Shown here: in pieces, positions 5,848 through 6,067 of the stretch
Numbering within the stretch: position 1 is the stretch's first letter
Layout: each line of letters begins with the position of its first letter
Assembly: GCA_903959665.1 (NCBI GenBank)
Contig: CAJBXY010000119.1
Location: forward strand, 1 to 6,067
From: an uncultured Solirubrobacterales bacterium
Lineage (GTDB): Bacteria > Actinomycetota > Thermoleophilia > Solirubrobacterales > Solirubrobacteraceae
Reading direction: 5' to 3'
DNA length: 6,067 bases
The notes under the pieces: model-generated
Told to the model about the DNA's origin: nothing
The model's database searches: none
The model's input: the letters and a program-made list of their open reading frames with translations, nothing else
Program-made: the position numbers and the translations under genes

Positions 5848-6067
5848 ATGACTGCACTAGAACTAGCCCGCACCCAATTTGCGACGACGACGATTTTTCA
5901 CTTTATCTTCGTCCCGCTTTCAATCGGCCTCGCCTTTTACGTCGCCGTCTGCCAGACGCTCCACTACCGAACCGGTAAAGAGATTTACGCGCGCCAAGTT
6001 CGTTTCTGGGGCAAGCTGATGCTGCTGTCGTTCGCCGTCGGCGTCGTCACCGGAATCATCCAAGAGT
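5848..6067 (+). CDS. cydA: Second cytochrome bd-type oxidase subunit I (CydA), N-terminus only, cut by window edge
   Basis: The first 73 residues are visible. They align without gaps to residues 10-80 of the CydA at the left edge, with 40 of 71 positions identical, including H18 in FHFIFVPLSIGL (E. coli H19 haem-ligand position) and the start of the VTGIIQE segment that precedes the EFQFG signature. It is therefore a paralogue, not a repeat copy. It would form the haem-bearing, quinol-oxidising subunit of a second bd-type oxidase in the cytoplasmic membrane. The remaining ligands and the Q-loop lie beyond the edge, so subtype (classic bd or cyanide-insensitive) and activity cannot be judged. 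The gene follows RR2 on the same strand with a 120-bp gap containing inverted repeats, suggesting its own regulated promoter. Confidence 0.93.
   Translation, partial: MTALELARTQFATTTIFHFIFVPLSIGLAFYVAVCQTLHYRTGKEIYARQVRFWGKLMLLSFAVGVVTGIIQE

Overview
The window looks like chromosomal DNA from a high-GC actinobacterium. A deep-branching lineage such as Thermoleophilia (Solirubrobacterales) is my guess, not something the sequence proves. The reasons are the base composition, the DUF2510-plus-RDD architecture typical of Actinobacteria, GTG and TTG start codons, and short Shine-Dalgarno sites.

Layout from left to right: the 5' two thirds of a cydA gene (cytochrome bd oxidase subunit I) on the minus strand, running off the left edge; a DUF2510/RDD membrane protein on the minus strand; a fasciclin-domain lipoprotein on the plus strand; a strong hairpin; a 442-residue GT-C-like membrane protein on the minus strand; a short partial copy of the 3' end of ssrA; a LuxR/NarL-type regulator with a degenerate receiver domain (RR1, plus); the complete tmRNA gene ssrA (minus, about 4478-4839); a second, better preserved NarL-type regulator (RR2, plus); and the start of a second cydA gene (plus), running off the right edge. 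There is no protein-free stretch over 300 bases except the one filled by ssrA.

Two parts deserve attention. First, a 38-bp sequence matching the 3' end of ssrA at 37 of 38 positions lies about 800 bp beyond the real ssrA 3' end, in the same orientation. The two copies enclose exactly one gene, RR1, a diverged paralogue of RR2 on the other side of ssrA. This could be a partly erased tandem duplication of an ssrA-regulator unit, or the attachment-site scar of an element that once integrated at ssrA. RR1 has lost the acidic pair, the phospho-acceptor aspartate and the lysine of its receiver, and has no ATG start, yet keeps a full-length frame and a recognisable HTH. Second, the two ends of the window encode two different CydA paralogues (40 of 71 residues identical over the shared N-terminus) transcribed outward, so the regulator/ssrA cluster sits between two bd-type oxidase loci. 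RR2 is co-directional with the second cydA, and small inverted repeats lie in the 120-bp gap between them.

The other genes are ordinary envelope functions: an RDD transport-like membrane protein, a secreted adhesion-type lipoprotein and a lipid-linked-sugar-type glycosyltransferase. Nothing shows that they work together.
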